From UBA10210 sp964408425 (GTDB taxonomy: Archaea; Micrarchaeota; Micrarchaeia; Norongarragalinales; Norongarragalinaceae), in assembly GCA_964408425.1 (NCBI GenBank), contig CAYOZI010000011.1:1-27552 (forward strand): a stretch of 27,552 bases of DNA. Reading direction: 5' to 3'. The notes under the pieces are model-generated. The model saw only the letters and a program-made list of their open reading frames with translations. It made no database searches and was not told the origin of the DNA. Below are positions 6,479-13,804 of the stretch, piece after piece (position 1 is the stretch's first letter; each line of letters begins with the position of its first letter). The position numbers and the translations under genes are program-made.

Positions 6479-6667
6479 CTAGAACCGGTTTTTAGAGTAT
6501 GGAACCGCCTTTCCAGAGTCCATTTCGGACTTTATCCCGTGCAATCTGGCTAATTCCCTTGCGCTGACCTTCACCTCGGGAATCAGGCTCAAGAGCAAGG
6601 CGTTGTTTTTCGAGACTTCCTTTTTCAAGTTTTTCAGCTCTTTATACAAGAAATTGACGTTAACCAA
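6479..6667 (-). CDS. Small antitoxin-like protein (62 aa)
   Basis: A 62-residue helical protein with a coiled-coil-like N-terminus (FLYKELKNLKKEV). The tail SARELARLHGIKSEMDSGKAV resembles the C-terminus of small archaeal VapB/RelB-type antitoxins, which often end in 'xxEGKxxxxxE'. No toxin gene is adjacent on its strand, so it may be an orphan, or may counter the convergent PIN protein whose stop is 12 bases away. The only upstream in-frame start is TTG, with GGTGAG almost touching it. A TATA-like element at 6694-6705 predicts a very short leader, so near-leaderless initiation is plausible. Family assignment is tentative. Confidence 0.5.
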   Translation of the reverse strand: MVNVNFLYKELKNLKKEVSKNNALLLSLIPEVKVSARELARLHGIKSEMDSGKAVPYSKNRF

Positions 6668-6693
6668 CTCACCAAAATACTAAAGCAAAAGGA

Positions 6694-6705
6694 ATTATTT
6701 AAACC
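6694..6705. promoter_or_regulatory. Bidirectional TATA-like element
   Basis: ATTATTTAAACC reads as a TATA box on both strands. On the minus strand it predicts a start a few bases before the TTG at 6667. On the plus strand it predicts one at about 6725, exactly where a set of nested inverted repeats begins. Confidence 0.35.
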
Positions 6706-6724
6706 GACCTTAAAACCCAGGCGC

Positions 6725-6795
6725 TTAGCCTGTGTCTAGACGCGTATCCAAGGCGCCTTTTCCTTTCAACAGGCTAGAAATACGCTTTTTAACCT
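6725..6795 (+). ncRNA. Candidate structured non-coding RNA
   Basis: There is no protein gene between 6668 and 6950. Helix TAGCCTGT (6726-6733) pairs with ACAGGCTA (6769-6776). It encloses two palindromes, GTCTAGAC (6734-6741) and AAGGCGCCTT (6750-6759), and an alternative pairing AGGCGC/GCGCCT exists (6719-6724/6753-6758). A T-run (6786-6790) follows. A TATA-like element at 6694-6705 places a plus-strand start near 6725. No C/D, H/ACA or known riboswitch signature is visible. Expression is unproven. Confidence 0.25.
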
Positions 6796-6815
6796 GTTTT
6801 GCGCATATGTTTTCA

Positions 6816-6831
6816 TAGAAGCCTGCTTCTA
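6816..6831. repeat. Perfect 16-base palindrome
   Basis: TAGAAGC-CT-GCTTCTA is a perfect 7+2+7 inverted repeat in the non-coding stretch upstream of the zinc-ribbon gene. It could be an operator or a small hairpin. No T-run follows directly. Confidence 0.4.
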
Positions 6832-6950
6832 AACGGGAAGAGTAACAGTGAAGAACGAGAGAATTTTTCGAAAGAAACTTTTTTAGTTCCGATTTGTTTT
6901 CTTATCGCGAGCGGGCTTAATGCGGTGTAGAACCGCGGGTGTATGGAAAA

Positions 6951-7127
6951 ATGGATGACAGAGGATCTGGCGGATTCGGTGGAAGCCGTTTCGGCGACAG
7001 GAAGATGTACAAGGCAACTTGCTCGGATTGCGGGCAGGAGTGCGAAGTTCCTTTCGAACCTTCGCCTGGAAAGCCTGTGTACTGCAGGGATTGCTACCAG
7101 AAGCACAGAAAGCCCAGGAGCTACTAA
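6951..7127 (+). CDS. Small zinc-ribbon protein (CxxC...CxxC)
   Basis: A 58-residue protein. The Gly/Arg/Asp-rich N-terminus (MDDRGSGGFGGSRFGD) is followed by one four-cysteine zinc knuckle: CSDCGQECEVPF and VYCRDCYQKHR. The pattern CxxCG...VPF.P..G.PVYCRDC is widespread in very small bacterial and archaeal proteins and in the tails of larger RNA-binding proteins. It most likely binds nucleic acid, but the partner is unknown. I prefer the ATG at 6951, with GGTGT about 9 bases upstream, over the in-frame GTG at 6939. A strong hairpin plus T-tract follows the stop. Confidence 0.75.
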   Translation: MDDRGSGGFGGSRFGDRKMYKATCSDCGQECEVPFEPSPGKPVYCRDCYQKHRKPRSY

Positions 7128-7150
7128 GACGCAAAAAAGGCTTTTTAGAG

Positions 7151-7200
7151 GGAAAGGGCCGCAATGCCCTTTTTCCTTTCTTTTTCTTGTTTTTTTTTCA
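7151..7200 (+). terminator. Hairpin plus poly-T terminator after the zinc-ribbon gene
   Basis: GGAAAGGGC (7151-7159) pairs with GCCC-TTTTTCC (7166-7176) across a six-base loop. A T-rich tract follows (7177-7199), ending in eight T residues. It should end the transcript of the zinc-ribbon gene. Confidence 0.6.
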
Positions 7201-7233
7201 ATCAAGGCGTTTTAATGCGTTTAGTTGTTCGCC

Positions 7234-7482
7234 ATGGCTTCGAATTTCAAGTTTTACTCCCGAGAAACGCTTCACGTTTCGGGAAAAAGTTTCAGCGTGT
7301 CTTTCGAGGAGGCTGGCGGGGTTTTCAGGGCCCAAACCCGGGTGCGTTGGAAAAACCCGGAGATGGGAGACGCTCCGTTGATAACGAACCAGTTCAAAGA
7401 CCTGCAAGGAGCGAGGAAACAGATTTCAACCGAATTGGAGCGGTTGTTGCGAGGCGGGGAAATCCAATCGGGCTTTTACTAG
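7234..7482 (+). CDS. Hypothetical protein (82 aa)
   Basis: I do not recognise the family. The predicted fold is a small beta-sheet followed by a helix: alternating strands over residues 3-50 (FKFYSRETLHVSGKSFSVSF and a later FRAQTRVRWKN), then a helix near the C-terminus (DLQGARKQISTELERLL). No cysteines or signal peptide. The ATG at 7234 is used; a TTG at 7225 would add three residues. An overlapping frame from 7164 is a shadow. Confidence 0.6.
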   Translation: MASNFKFYSRETLHVSGKSFSVSFEEAGGVFRAQTRVRWKNPEMGDAPLITNQFKDLQGARKQISTELERLLRGGEIQSGFY

Positions 7483-7542
7483 AAAAGATGCGTTTAAGGA
7501 CCGTAAGCATACCACTATATCCCTCCTCGGCCATAATTCATA

Positions 7543-7923
7543 ATGGAAAAACTGTCAGATTCCTTCATCAACGACGGGAAGCTTTTGGATGAAAAGTTCA
7601 AGACTTCAGACGGCTTTATTTCGGCAGGGGAATTGGATTACAGGGAATTCTCGTCTCCGCTCGTGAGGACGATGGTTTACCTGCAGCTCAAGCTTTCGAA
7701 AGACGGGGTTGAAGAGCGTTACGAAAAACGCAAGCTCGACGACTTCAGGGCTTTGGCAAGGCGTTTTCTCACGGAACTCAAAGACGGCACTCTCACGGAG
7801 GAAAGCCATCACAATGCCAGCAAGCAGTTGAAAGCACTTTTCCCCAGGCTCAAAACCCCGAAATCATCGGGAAAAAAGTTGAAAGCAAAACGGTTTTCGG
7901 AAGAAGCGTATGCCCTTCTTTAA
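7543..7923 (+). CDS. Hypothetical protein (126 aa)
   Basis: I do not recognise the family. It is soluble, charged and mostly helical, with a basic Ser/Lys-rich linker near residues 105-118 (TPKSSGKKLKAKR). It starts at an ATG preceded by a TATA-like element (CACTATATCC, about 7512-7521), so it probably has its own promoter. Nothing in its sequence points to a function. Confidence 0.65.
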   Translation: MEKLSDSFINDGKLLDEKFKTSDGFISAGELDYREFSSPLVRTMVYLQLKLSKDGVEERYEKRKLDDFRALARRFLTELKDGTLTEESHHNASKQLKALFPRLKTPKSSGKKLKAKRFSEEAYALL

Positions 7924-7985
7924 ACTCTGGTTCTTTTTCAAAAGGTTAAAAACCGCGCGCGTCATTCGTTTTTCGGGTGAACGCC

Positions 7986-8435
7986 GTGGATAAGGGAATC
8001 AACATCAAGCTGTCTCTAATAGCCGTTTTTGTTGCCATAAGCGCTTTCGCAACCGTATTGCTGCTGTATAGCCTGACCATCTCGCCTGAGGTTACAGGAT
8101 TGGCGAGCAACGAGTTGTTCTCCACCCAAACAGTCGCAACCCAGCCTTCTAGAGTCGAACCTCCGGCTTTCTACTGTCGGGACAAAGGCTCGGGATATGC
8201 ATGCAGGGATATTGGCGATTGCGCTGAAGACGCCGGGCTGGGAGATTGCTTGCCTGGCCAGCATTGTTGCAAGAAAAAAGTCGAGCCTCCCCCGAAGTGC
8301 AGCGATAATCCGGGGTATTCTTGCTTTGATCCGGAAGACATTGATGAAGCTAAGTATGACTGCATAGACAAGTCTAGCGACTTATGCGGGTACACCGCCT
8401 CTGGGCAATTCGCGTGGTGTTGCAAGCCGAAGTGA
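7986..8435 (+). CDS. Membrane-anchored protein with two six-cysteine modules
   Basis: A 149-residue protein: short cytoplasmic N-terminus, one hydrophobic segment (about residues 9-30), then an extracellular part. Twelve cysteines fall into two like-ordered sets: C64, C73, C79, C88, C94, C95 and C105, C113, C126, C134, C145, C146. Each set ends in a CC pair and is preceded by VEPP, which points to duplication of a disulfide-rich knottin-like module. The HTH-free sequence, anchor and extracellular cysteines suggest a surface protein; the ligand is unknown. GGGTGA (7975-7980) is a good SD for the GTG at 7986. A GTG at 7977 would overlap that site. The gene stands alone with a 178-base gap after it. 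Confidence 0.75.
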   Translation: MDKGINIKLSLIAVFVAISAFATVLLLYSLTISPEVTGLASNELFSTQTVATQPSRVEPPAFYCRDKGSGYACRDIGDCAEDAGLGDCLPGQHCCKKKVEPPPKCSDNPGYSCFDPEDIDEAKYDCIDKSSDLCGYTASGQFAWCCKPK

Positions 8436-8613
8436 TTTTTCACTTGGTCCAAAACCAAAATCAAGTCTAACTCCATGAGTATTGCAACCCCTCGTTGAGA
8501 GAAAGAATGTTCTACGCGCCAAACGCTTTTATTTCCAGTTGGTTTCCGGTTTTCCTTAACCGTTAAAAAAAGTTTTTAGTGAAAAAATCAAACCAAAACT
8601 TAAAACGCCGGTT

Positions 8614-9144
8614 TCACTCGCCTTCGAACTGCACCAGGCTGAAAACCTTGTAGCCTTGGCTTTCGAGCTTCTTCACGCCTCCCAGCTCCGGGAGGGAAAC
8701 GATGAACGCGCACTCTACGATCTTTCCGCCCAGTTTTTCGACGAGCTTGCAAGCCGCTTCGGCAGTCCCTCCGGTTGCAATCAAATCGTCGGAAAGCAAA
8801 ATCCTGTCGCCTTGGTTGATGGCGTCCGAATGGATTTCAATCGAATCCCTTCCGTATTCCAGTTCGTAATCCATCCTCGTAGTCGCCGCGGGAAGCTTTC
8901 CTTTCTTGCGGATGGGAACGAAACCCACTCCCAGCGCGTGCGCCAACAGAGCGCCCGTAATGAATCCTCTGGATTCTATTCCAACGACTTTGGTTATTTC
9001 CACGCCGTCGTAACGTTTTTTCAATTCCCCGACCACTTCCTTCAGCCCTTGCGAGTCGAGCAATAGCGTCGTGATGTCGCGGAACATCACGCCTTTCTTG
9101 GGCCAGTCGGGAATAGTCCTTATCTTTCTTTTAATCGAATCCAT
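8614..9144 (-). CDS. apt: Adenine phosphoribosyltransferase
   Basis: Converts adenine plus PRPP to AMP. The 176-residue protein shows IESRGFITGALLAHALG (56-72), the family segment YELEYGRDSIEIHSDAI (93-109), and the PRPP-binding loop ILLSDDLIATGGTAEAA (115-131). Length is normal for a compact APT. The ATG at 9144 begins five bases after the stop of the upstream methylthioadenosine phosphorylase, so the two form an operon. The upstream enzyme releases adenine and this one recaptures it. A longer open frame upstream of the ATG runs inside the phosphorylase gene in another frame and is not part of the protein. Confidence 0.93.
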   Translation of the reverse strand: MDSIKRKIRTIPDWPKKGVMFRDITTLLLDSQGLKEVVGELKKRYDGVEITKVVGIESRGFITGALLAHALGVGFVPIRKKGKLPAATTRMDYELEYGRDSIEIHSDAINQGDRILLSDDLIATGGTAEAACKLVEKLGGKIVECAFIVSLPELGGVKKLESQGYKVFSLVQFEGE

Positions 9145-9149
9145 TTTCT

Positions 9150-9911
9150 TCACGCTCTCGAATAATCGCAATCGTAATCCCTGATTTCCGGAATGACAGC
9201 GTTCAAAAGCCTTTCCAGCGAAACCGCGTTTTTCTCCATGCGCTCCAAAACTATTTGAAAAGACACTGGCTCTTCCGAATCCTTCCAGCAGTCGTAATCC
9301 GTGACCATCGCGATCGAAGCGTAATGCATTTTCAGCTCGCGGGCGAAGGTGACTTCCGGAACCGTGGTCATGTTCACCGCGTCCGCACCCAGGCTGCGGT
9401 ACATCTTGCTTTCCGCTTTCGTGGAAAAGCGTGGGCCTTCGATGGTCAGAACTGTTTTTCCTGCGTGGTTGGAAATGCCTATGGAATCGGCGGTTTTGGC
9501 GAGCGTTTCGGAAAGAGGCATGCAGAAAGGCTTGTCCATCGCTATGTGCAGGGGCTTTTCCATCAGCGTGGTTTTTCTCAATTTCGTAAAGTCGATGAAT
9601 TGCGAGGGAAAAACGAAGTCTCCGGGGTTTATTTCCCCCCTCAGGCTTCCGCAGGCTGTGGCGGCGATGACGTGGGTGCACCCCTCCTGCTTCAAGGCGC
9701 TGGCGTTGGCGGCGTAATTCACGTTGGAAGGTGATAGGGAATGGGTTTTTCCGTGCCTTGCTAGAAAAACCGTTTCAACCCCGCCTATTTTTCCCGTTGC
9801 AAGCGGAGAGCTGGGTTTTCCGTAAGGCGTTTCAACGCTTTTTTCAGCGAAACCCAGCCCAAGCTTGTCTTCCAAGCCCGAACCGCCTATAACCCCTATT
9901 TTGACGACCAC
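9150..9911 (-). CDS. mtnP: S-methyl-5'-thioadenosine phosphorylase (MTAP)
   Basis: Phosphorolysis of methylthioadenosine, the by-product of polyamine synthesis, to adenine and methylthioribose-1-phosphate. Features of the purine nucleoside phosphorylase family 2 fold: the phosphate-binding start IGVIGGSGL, the segment FLARHGKTHSLSPSNVNY, IEGPRFSTKAESKMYRSLGA, and MVTDYDCW. The two Asp residues of TDYD favour 6-amino purines, hence MTAP rather than inosine phosphorylase. The GTG at 9911 is preferred because GGTGG lies eight bases before it, giving MVVKIGVIGGSG; a GTG at 9926 would add five residues. It is the first gene of an operon with apt. Confidence 0.9.
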   Translation of the reverse strand: MVVKIGVIGGSGLEDKLGLGFAEKSVETPYGKPSSPLATGKIGGVETVFLARHGKTHSLSPSNVNYAANASALKQEGCTHVIAATACGSLRGEINPGDFVFPSQFIDFTKLRKTTLMEKPLHIAMDKPFCMPLSETLAKTADSIGISNHAGKTVLTIEGPRFSTKAESKMYRSLGADAVNMTTVPEVTFARELKMHYASIAMVTDYDCWKDSEEPVSFQIVLERMEKNAVSLERLLNAVIPEIRDYDCDYSRA

Positions 9912-9982
9912 GTTCTTTCCCACCACTGACTAAAATACTTCAAGCAAAGATTAAAACCCAGCCATTCCGACATTTTTTCCAT

Positions 9983-10411
9983 ATGGTCAAACCGATGCGA
10001 ATGCCGAAAACAGAGGGTGCGTGGAAGGAAAGGCTTTCGCCCGAGCAATACCGCGTTCTGAGGCAGAAGGGGACGGAACCGGCTTTTTCCGGCAAATTCG
10101 TCTTGCACAGGGAAAAGGGGATGTACGCCTGCGCAGGTTGCGGCGCGGAATTGTTTTCTTCCGAAACAAAGTTCGATTCTGACTGCGGGTGGCCGAGCTT
10201 TTCCGAACCGGTTTCGGGAAAAAACGTTTTGCTCAAGGACGATTTCTCTTGGGGAATGCGCCGGATCGAGGTTTCATGCAAAAAGTGCGGGGGGCACTTG
10301 GGGCACGTGTTCGACGACGGGCCAGAGCCTACTGGAAAAAGGTATTGCATCAACTCGCTGGCGCTGGATTTCAAGGAAGCGTCAAGGCTATTGAATAAAA
10401 ATAAAAAATAA
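9983..10411 (+). CDS. msrB: Peptide methionine (R)-S-oxide reductase
   Basis: Repairs the R-epimer of methionine sulfoxide in proteins. A structural zinc site is formed by C50/C53 (CAGCGAELF) and C99/C102 (CKKCGGHLGHVF). The catalytic cysteine is C122 in GKRYCINSLALDF. The substrate-side motif is CGWPSF (68-73), with C68 as candidate recycling cysteine. Length (142) is standard for a single-domain MsrB; no MsrA domain is fused or adjacent. It starts at an ATG and is divergent from the MTAP-apt operon across 71 bases that hold the promoters of both. Confidence 0.95.
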   Translation: MVKPMRMPKTEGAWKERLSPEQYRVLRQKGTEPAFSGKFVLHREKGMYACAGCGAELFSSETKFDSDCGWPSFSEPVSGKNVLLKDDFSWGMRRIEVSCKKCGGHLGHVFDDGPEPTGKRYCINSLALDFKEASRLLNKNKK

Positions 10412-10437
10412 AGAAAAAAAGAAGGAAAACGGGGAAT
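10412..10437 (-). terminator. Poly-T terminator of the minus-strand metalloprotease gene
   Basis: Read on the minus strand, the stretch directly after the metalloprotease stop is an almost unbroken T tract with three runs of five to seven T. U-tract termination is usual in archaea. It lies between convergent genes. Confidence 0.45.
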
Positions 10438-10438
10438 T

Positions 10439-11167
10439 TCAAGCGTAGAGCTTTTGTATTCCCGTTATGTCGCCGGCATTCAAATCGCGTTTTTTGGTTT
10501 CTCCTTCGGTGGAATAGCCGTACATCGTTTCTTCAGTGCAGCCGGAGGTGTACAAGTCCGCCATTCCGGCCGAGTGTCCGAGCTCGTGGGTTGCGATGTT
10601 CGGCAAATCCATCAAAGCGGGATTCGAGTCGGCGTCGCCCCATGAGTAATAGGTGTTGAAGAGCATGTCCCATTCGACCAGTTCCCTGGTTTTGGGCGGG
10701 CCGCTGAAGTAACCCCAGACGTTCGTGACCGCTATCACTCCGGGCTCCGAGTAAGAGCCGAACGAAACCGTGTTATTTCCGTCCATGGAGTTTTCGCTGT
10801 AATACGCAGTGTAGTCTATGCTTCCGCTTTCGAAAATGTTTCCTCCGTACGTTTCCCACTCGCTAGTGCCGAAATTGACCGAGTTGAAGACGAACGTTTC
10901 GTTCAAGCCGGAGCTCGTAGGGTTTACCAAATAGTTTTCAGGAGTCTTCCACTTCGCTCCGCTTGCTAAAAACCCGTAGCACACGCTTCCTCCCTTTCCG
11001 CCTCCAGGAGTTCCCGGCGGTTTGGCTGGAGCAAAGCCTTTCTTGTAGTGGATGAAAGTTATTTTGCTCAGCGGGCCCTTGTCGTCATTGCCGTTTCCTG
11101 GCAAGGCATATGCGAACAGGGCGAAAAACAACCCTAAAAACGCTATTCCTAAAACTAGCTTTTTCAC
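10439..11167 (-). CDS. Secreted matrixin-like zinc metalloprotease
   Basis: A 242-residue secreted protein: Sec signal peptide (MKKLVLGIAFLGLFFALFAYA, cleaved near 21-22), a Gly/Pro-rich linker (50-61), then a metzincin-type domain. The zinc motif is HELGHSAGMADLY (194-206) with H194, E195, H198 and an Asp (D204) where most matrixins have the third His. Asp as third ligand is known in other HExxHxxGxxD families such as snapalysin. The Met-turn is TMYGYSTEGE (M215), followed by the family-like ending DLNAGDITGIQKLY. The GTG start is preceded by GGTGGT. It lies 60 bases downstream of the FKBP gene with an AT-rich element between, so it may have its own promoter. Confidence 0.85.
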   Translation of the reverse strand: MKKLVLGIAFLGLFFALFAYALPGNGNDDKGPLSKITFIHYKKGFAPAKPPGTPGGGKGGSVCYGFLASGAKWKTPENYLVNPTSSGLNETFVFNSVNFGTSEWETYGGNIFESGSIDYTAYYSENSMDGNNTVSFGSYSEPGVIAVTNVWGYFSGPPKTRELVEWDMLFNTYYSWGDADSNPALMDLPNIATHELGHSAGMADLYTSGCTEETMYGYSTEGETKKRDLNAGDITGIQKLYA

Positions 11168-11227
11168 TATCCACCACCCCTGTAAAAACCACGTTTTTGC
11201 GGTTTAAAACTCTTGGGTTTAACCTTT

Positions 11228-11761
11228 TCAGCTTCTCGTGATTTTGCGCATGATTATTTTGAATGTGAGCGTCTGCCCTGCGAGCTCGTGGTTCGCGTCT
11301 ATCGTTACCGTGTCGTTCGAAACGTTTACCACCGTCGCTACCATTCCGTTGGTCGCCTGCAGCTTGGTGCCCACTTGAACGGTCGTATTGCCAAACTGGC
11401 TTGCTGGAACGTCGATAATCAAGTCCTTCCGTTTTTCTCCGTATGCCTGGGACGGAGGCAGTTTAACCGTCTTCTCGTCGCCTTCCTTCATTCCTAAAAC
11501 CGCGTCGTCAAAACCGGCTATCATCTGCCCTGCTCCAACCGTGAATTCCAGCGGCTCGTAAGACGGCCTCAAGGGCAGTCCGGCTTTCTGAGCTTCGCTT
11601 TGGATGGACGTGTCGAAAACCGTTCCATCGTCAAGAGTTCCTAAATAGTCTACCGCTACGGCATCCCCCTTTTCAGCTTTCAAGTCACTCCCCCCGTTAG
11701 TTTGTGAAACGCATCCCGCCAGCAGGAACGCCGCGAGTAATGCCGCCAAAATCATTTTCAT
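11228..11761 (-). CDS. FKBP-type peptidyl-prolyl isomerase lipoprotein, SlyD-like
   Basis: Catalyses cis-trans isomerisation of prolyl bonds and may act as a chaperone outside the cell. The first 17 residues are a lipoprotein signal with lipobox LAGC (C17). An FKBP domain follows: VDYLGTLDDGTVFDTS, then FTVGAGQMIAGFDDAVLGMKEG, the YGEKR segment and a C-terminal ITFKI-type strand. The stretch between the YGEKR element and the final strand (about 115-165) is an insert-in-flap domain as in archaeal FKBP26/SlyD. I chose the ATG at 11761 because the signal peptide starts there. It begins five bases after the pyrD stop, so the two are co-transcribed. Confidence 0.9.
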   Translation of the reverse strand: MKMILAALLAAFLLAGCVSQTNGGSDLKAEKGDAVAVDYLGTLDDGTVFDTSIQSEAQKAGLPLRPSYEPLEFTVGAGQMIAGFDDAVLGMKEGDEKTVKLPPSQAYGEKRKDLIIDVPASQFGNTTVQVGTKLQATNGMVATVVNVSNDTVTIDANHELAGQTLTFKIIMRKITRS

Positions 11762-11766
11762 CCGAA

Positions 11767-12918
11767 TCAGCCTCTTTGCGATAGGGCAAGTTTTATTTTC
11801 AATCCGAGCATTTGGTCCCACATGGCGCCCGTGGCGATTTGAACTGCATCTGCGCCTGCGTCGAGAAACTCCAAAGCGTCTTGAGCGCAGGTTATTCCGC
11901 CCACTCCTGTTATCGCCAGTCCGAAACCTTGCTTTTCGTTCTCTTCAACCATGCTTTTGACCGTATTCAAAGCCATGTTTTTGATTGCAAAACCGCAAAC
12001 TCCGCTTCTCAACCTTCCTTGTCCTGGCATGGCTTGATTGCCGTTTTCATCCACGATTTCGAGGGGAATGGTGTTGATGGCGCAAACCCCGTCCACGAAT
12101 TCCGAAATTCCGCTTAAAACTTGCTTCATTGTTTCGCGATCGTTGTAATACCCGAGTTTAGCCTGGATTTTCTTTCCGCTTCCAACCTGTTCCCTTACCG
12201 CCTTGCAGATTTCTTTTGCGGGAACGGGATAGCAGTACACCATTCCTTCGGCGCCCACGACGTTGGGGCATGAAAAGTTCAATTCGACAACTTGCGCGCC
12301 GGCTTCAAAGCCAAGCTGCGCTAGGTTGGCAAAATCTTCCGGAAGTGGTTTGGATGGTGTTCCGACGACGCTTATCATTTTCAACTGCCCTTCGTTCAAG
12401 CGCAGTTTCTTGAAATCCTCCTGCCACTCTTCGATGGCTTTGGAGGGCATTCCGAACGAATTGGTGATGCTCAATTGCTTTTGCTCAGCATCCAGCCTTC
12501 CGACAGTGCGGCTTCCCACTTCGTTTTCCTCAAGCTGGTGGTCTATGTTCACAAGCATAACGTTGGGGAATGGATGGACTTTGGTCGCAACGCTTCGCAC
12601 GGTTTTCTGCACTGGCATGTCTAAACCCAGGCGGGCGTAAAGGTTGACGAACTTGCTGTTCAACAACGGCCCTGCCGCGATTCCAATCGGCGCATTAACG
12701 GTAAACCCGAGAAACTTTCTTTTCGGGTTTTTAGAGTCCAATTCCTTTCGGATGGAATCAACGCTGGCAAAATCTTCTGTGGAAAGCCCGCAGTAAGGGC
12801 CGAAATCGTAATTCTCGTCGTAAGTTTTCTTCCAGTCGTAGGAAAAACCGGCTTTTTCTGATAAGGAGTTCAATTCAGCTTCTTCGACCACAAACCCACC
12901 GTTAAGACTAGGTTGCAT
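11767..12918 (-). CDS. pyrD: Dihydroorotate dehydrogenase family protein
   Basis: FMN enzyme of the DHODH fold, expected to oxidise dihydroorotate to orotate in pyrimidine synthesis. Visible features: FTVNAPIGIAAGPLLNS near residues 73-89, the substrate-site segment VVELNFSCPNVVGAEG, the QAKLGYY strand, and the FMN phosphate site TGVGGITCAQDALEFLDAGA followed by VQIATGAMW. At 383 residues it is longer than a typical class 1 enzyme (about 310) through an N-terminal extension of about 60 residues. No other pyrimidine gene is nearby, so a related activity such as dihydropyrimidine oxidation cannot be excluded. ATG start. First gene of a unit with the FKBP lipoprotein. Confidence 0.8.
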   Translation of the reverse strand: MQPSLNGGFVVEEAELNSLSEKAGFSYDWKKTYDENYDFGPYCGLSTEDFASVDSIRKELDSKNPKRKFLGFTVNAPIGIAAGPLLNSKFVNLYARLGLDMPVQKTVRSVATKVHPFPNVMLVNIDHQLEENEVGSRTVGRLDAEQKQLSITNSFGMPSKAIEEWQEDFKKLRLNEGQLKMISVVGTPSKPLPEDFANLAQLGFEAGAQVVELNFSCPNVVGAEGMVYCYPVPAKEICKAVREQVGSGKKIQAKLGYYNDRETMKQVLSGISEFVDGVCAINTIPLEIVDENGNQAMPGQGRLRSGVCGFAIKNMALNTVKSMVEENEKQGFGLAITGVGGITCAQDALEFLDAGADAVQIATGAMWDQMLGLKIKLALSQRG

Positions 12919-12958
12919 TTGCTTTAAAGTTTTGCTTGAATAAAAGCTTCGGGGGTTT

Positions 12959-13678
12959 TCAGCGCATCATCCTGCTTCTCGTTCTTTCCCTGAATTGCTC
13001 TCTCGCTTCTGCCACCAAACCGTGTTTTTCGAGAGTCGGATAGTTGAAATGCAATTTTCCAGTGAACGGATCGTAAACCGTTCCCTGAATCTTAATTCTC
13101 TTTCCAGAAGCTTCGCGCACAGCCCTGATTTGCATGAGGTTTTCTATTCCAAGCAGGACGTTCGCTTCCACAATCGCATTATGCCTCTCTTCCTTCGGCA
13201 GGCGTTTTGCCATTATCCTCCTATCCACGAACTGCATTGCGGGCAAAGCCCTTTTCAAGTGGCTTTCAACCTCGTCTTCCAGCTTTCCGGTTTTCCGATT
13301 TTTTCCTTTAAGATGGTCCAAGCCCTTGATTCCGCCGCAGTCGTAATGCCCGTTTACCACTATGAGGTTGACCGAAGGCAGGTGGTTCAAGGCGTAAGTG
13401 GCGGAAGACGCGGTTTCCTTGCTACTGGCATCCACGATGTTAGCCGCGTTCTTGGCAATCGTGAAAATCCTTCCGAACGGCGTTTTCGTTATCAATCCCA
13501 GCGCCACCCAAGAGTCCGCGCATTCGACCACCGCAGTGTGGGGCGTTTGCCCTTTCGAACGGGTTTTGAACACTCCTGGAGCCTTGGTCTCGGCGCTTTG
13601 AATGAACCGTTCGTTTCCTTTCTTGAATTCTTCCACTAGCCTGTCCACGTCAAAAGTCGTTCTTTCATGCTCGGTCAC
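12959..13678 (-). CDS. Beta-carbonic anhydrase homolog with altered active site
   Basis: Beta-class carbonic anhydrase fold (reversible CO2 hydration in canonical members). Counting from the GTG at 13678, the zinc ligands are visible as C53 in VVECADSW, and H111 and C114 in NGHYDCGG. The Asp of the conserved C-x-D-S-R motif is kept (D55), but the Arg of the Asp-Arg dyad is Trp (W57). The N-terminal segment FKKGNERFI matches the family. GGGGTG lies seven bases before the GTG; a TTG at 13684 would add two residues but overlaps the SD. The missing Arg makes normal activity doubtful. It lies just upstream of the pyrD unit on the same strand. Confidence 0.8.
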   Translation of the reverse strand: MTEHERTTFDVDRLVEEFKKGNERFIQSAETKAPGVFKTRSKGQTPHTAVVECADSWVALGLITKTPFGRIFTIAKNAANIVDASSKETASSATYALNHLPSVNLIVVNGHYDCGGIKGLDHLKGKNRKTGKLEDEVESHLKRALPAMQFVDRRIMAKRLPKEERHNAIVEANVLLGIENLMQIRAVREASGKRIKIQGTVYDPFTGKLHFNYPTLEKHGLVAEAREQFRERTRSRMMR

Positions 13679-13804
13679 CGGCAAACACCCCTTTTAAAAA
13701 AAAGTTGTTGAATTGTTTTTAGCGTGGGGAATTAAAAAATTAGGGGAAGCGCGAGTTTTTTAAACCGTTGAGCAGTAATCGCCTTTCAGAGGTGTCAACC
13801 TGCC

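Noticed and set aside
8614..9681. Long 355-codon minus-strand frame extending apt upstream.
   Set aside because: The extra N-terminal part runs antiphase inside the methylthioadenosine phosphorylase gene and is His/Arg-rich shadow sequence. The APT family start is the ATG at 9144.
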